From Microbacterium sp. LWH3-1.2 (lineage in GTDB: Bacteria > Actinomycetota > Actinomycetes > Actinomycetales > Microbacteriaceae): DNA of 64,000 nucleotides. Under the pieces are notes generated by a model. That model worked only from the letters and a program-made list of their open reading frames with translations, did not search any database and was not told the origin of the DNA. The stretch lies in NCBI RefSeq assembly GCF_040675855.1, contig NZ_JBEGIK010000001.1, positions 2,418,001 to 2,482,000 on the forward strand, read 5' to 3'. A program made the translations under genes and the position numbers. Of the stretch, positions 63,485-64,000 are shown piece after piece; the stretch's first letter is position 1; each line of letters begins with the position of its first letter.

Positions 63485-64000
63485 CTAAGGCAGCAGCGGG
63501 ATGACCTCGGCGAGGTCGATCGGACCGACCACCACGTCGGCGCGCTCGCGCACCGCGGGCTTCGCGTTGAACGCGACGCCGAGCCCGGCGACCGCCATCA
63601 TCTCGAGGTCGTTCGCGCCGTCGCCGATTGCGAGCGTGCGGCTGAGGGGCACATCGCGCTCGCCGGCCCATTCGCGGAGCGCGGCGGCCTTGCCCGCAGC
63701 ATCCACGATCCCGCCGTCGACGGTTCCGCTCAGAGCGCCGTCGCTCGTCGCGAGGCGGTTGGCGCGCCACACGTCGACGCCGAGCTCTGGGGCGACGGTA
63801 TCGAGGATCTCGTGAAACCCGCCCGACACGACGCCGACGGCGCCGCCGCGCTCGTGCACGGCCGCGACGAGTTCGCGCACACCCGGCGTCGGCTCGATGC
63901 GCGCGAGGACGCGCGCGAACGCCGTCACAGGCACGCCTTCGAGAGCTTCGACACGCGAGCGCAGGCTGGTTGCGAAGTCCACCTCGCCGCGCATCGCGGC
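63485..64000 (-). CDS. serB: Phosphoserine phosphatase (N-terminus beyond the window)
   Basis: About 171 C-terminal residues are present. They include AMRGEVDFATSLRSRVEAL, GAVGVVSGGFHEILDT with the HAD motif II Ser, a conserved Lys in DAAGKAAALR and the final motif LAIGDGANDLEMMAVAGLG. This is the SerB form of HAD phosphatase, which makes serine from phosphoserine in the cytosol. Residues before AMRGE, with the nucleophile Asp, lie beyond base 64000, so the ATG at 63994 is internal. Confidence 0.92.
   Translation of the reverse strand, partial: AAMRGEVDFATSLRSRVEALEGVPVTAFARVLARIEPTPGVRELVAAVHERGGAVGVVSGGFHEILDTVAPELGVDVWRANRLATSDGALSGTVDGGIVDAAGKAAALREWAGERDVPLSRTLAIGDGANDLEMMAVAGLGVAFNAKPAVRERADVVVGPIDLAEVIPLLP

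Overview
The window is GC-rich chromosomal DNA from an actinobacterium of the Micrococcales, most likely Microbacterium or a close relative in the Microbacteriaceae. The evidence is the gene order rpsA, coaE, uvrB, uvrA, uvrC, rapZ, whiA, gapA, pgk, tpiA, secG, rbpA, the tkt-tal-pgi-zwf-opcA-pgl block, the ctaB/ctaA pair, the presence of RbpA and WhiA, and iron boxes of the IdeR/DtxR type. The species is inference. I see no tRNA, rRNA, insertion sequence, prophage or CRISPR array.

Left edge (1-4.8 kb): a nonulosonic (sialic-acid-like) acid and glycosyltransferase cluster cut by the window start. It has a CMP-sialate synthetase fused to a HAD phosphatase, a NeuB synthase that lacks the usual C-terminal SAF domain, and a glycosyltransferase-like protein. 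Two secreted proteins of unknown role converge on it. From 4.8 to 11.7 kb there are single genes (DksA-like zinc finger, YchJ-like, PEP mutase family, flavin monooxygenase, Zn alcohol dehydrogenase, small membrane proteins), many with a -10 hexamer about six bases before the start codon. This implies leaderless mRNAs.

Centre (12-43 kb): ribosomal protein S1, then a small accessory island (GIY-YIG-like protein, a sensor kinase coupled to a membrane protein with a decayed GGDEF-like domain, and a convergent response regulator) framed by two paralogous Gly-rich proteins. CoaE and the UvrB, UvrA and UvrC excision-repair genes follow, interrupted by an OhrR-like regulator and a divergent small zinc-ribbon gene. 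RapZ and WhiA come next without the usual YvcK between them, then superoxide dismutase, lower glycolysis with SecG and RbpA, and on the opposite strand the pentose-phosphate operon.

Right part (43-64 kb): heme O and heme A synthesis (ctaB, ctaA), a SUF iron-sulfur operon (sufB, sufD, a Rieske protein, sufC, then a DUF59 protein from its own promoter) with no sufS or sufU in view, a MalY/PatB-type lyase, an MFS exporter, a complete siderophore uptake operon with two iron boxes (binding protein, two permeases, ATPase, siderophore-interacting protein), an ABC-F protein, a SURF1 operon, a DUF4190 membrane protein, a FabG-type reductase, an alpha/beta hydrolase and the end of phosphoserine phosphatase. 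Heme, iron-sulfur and iron-import genes therefore sit close together.
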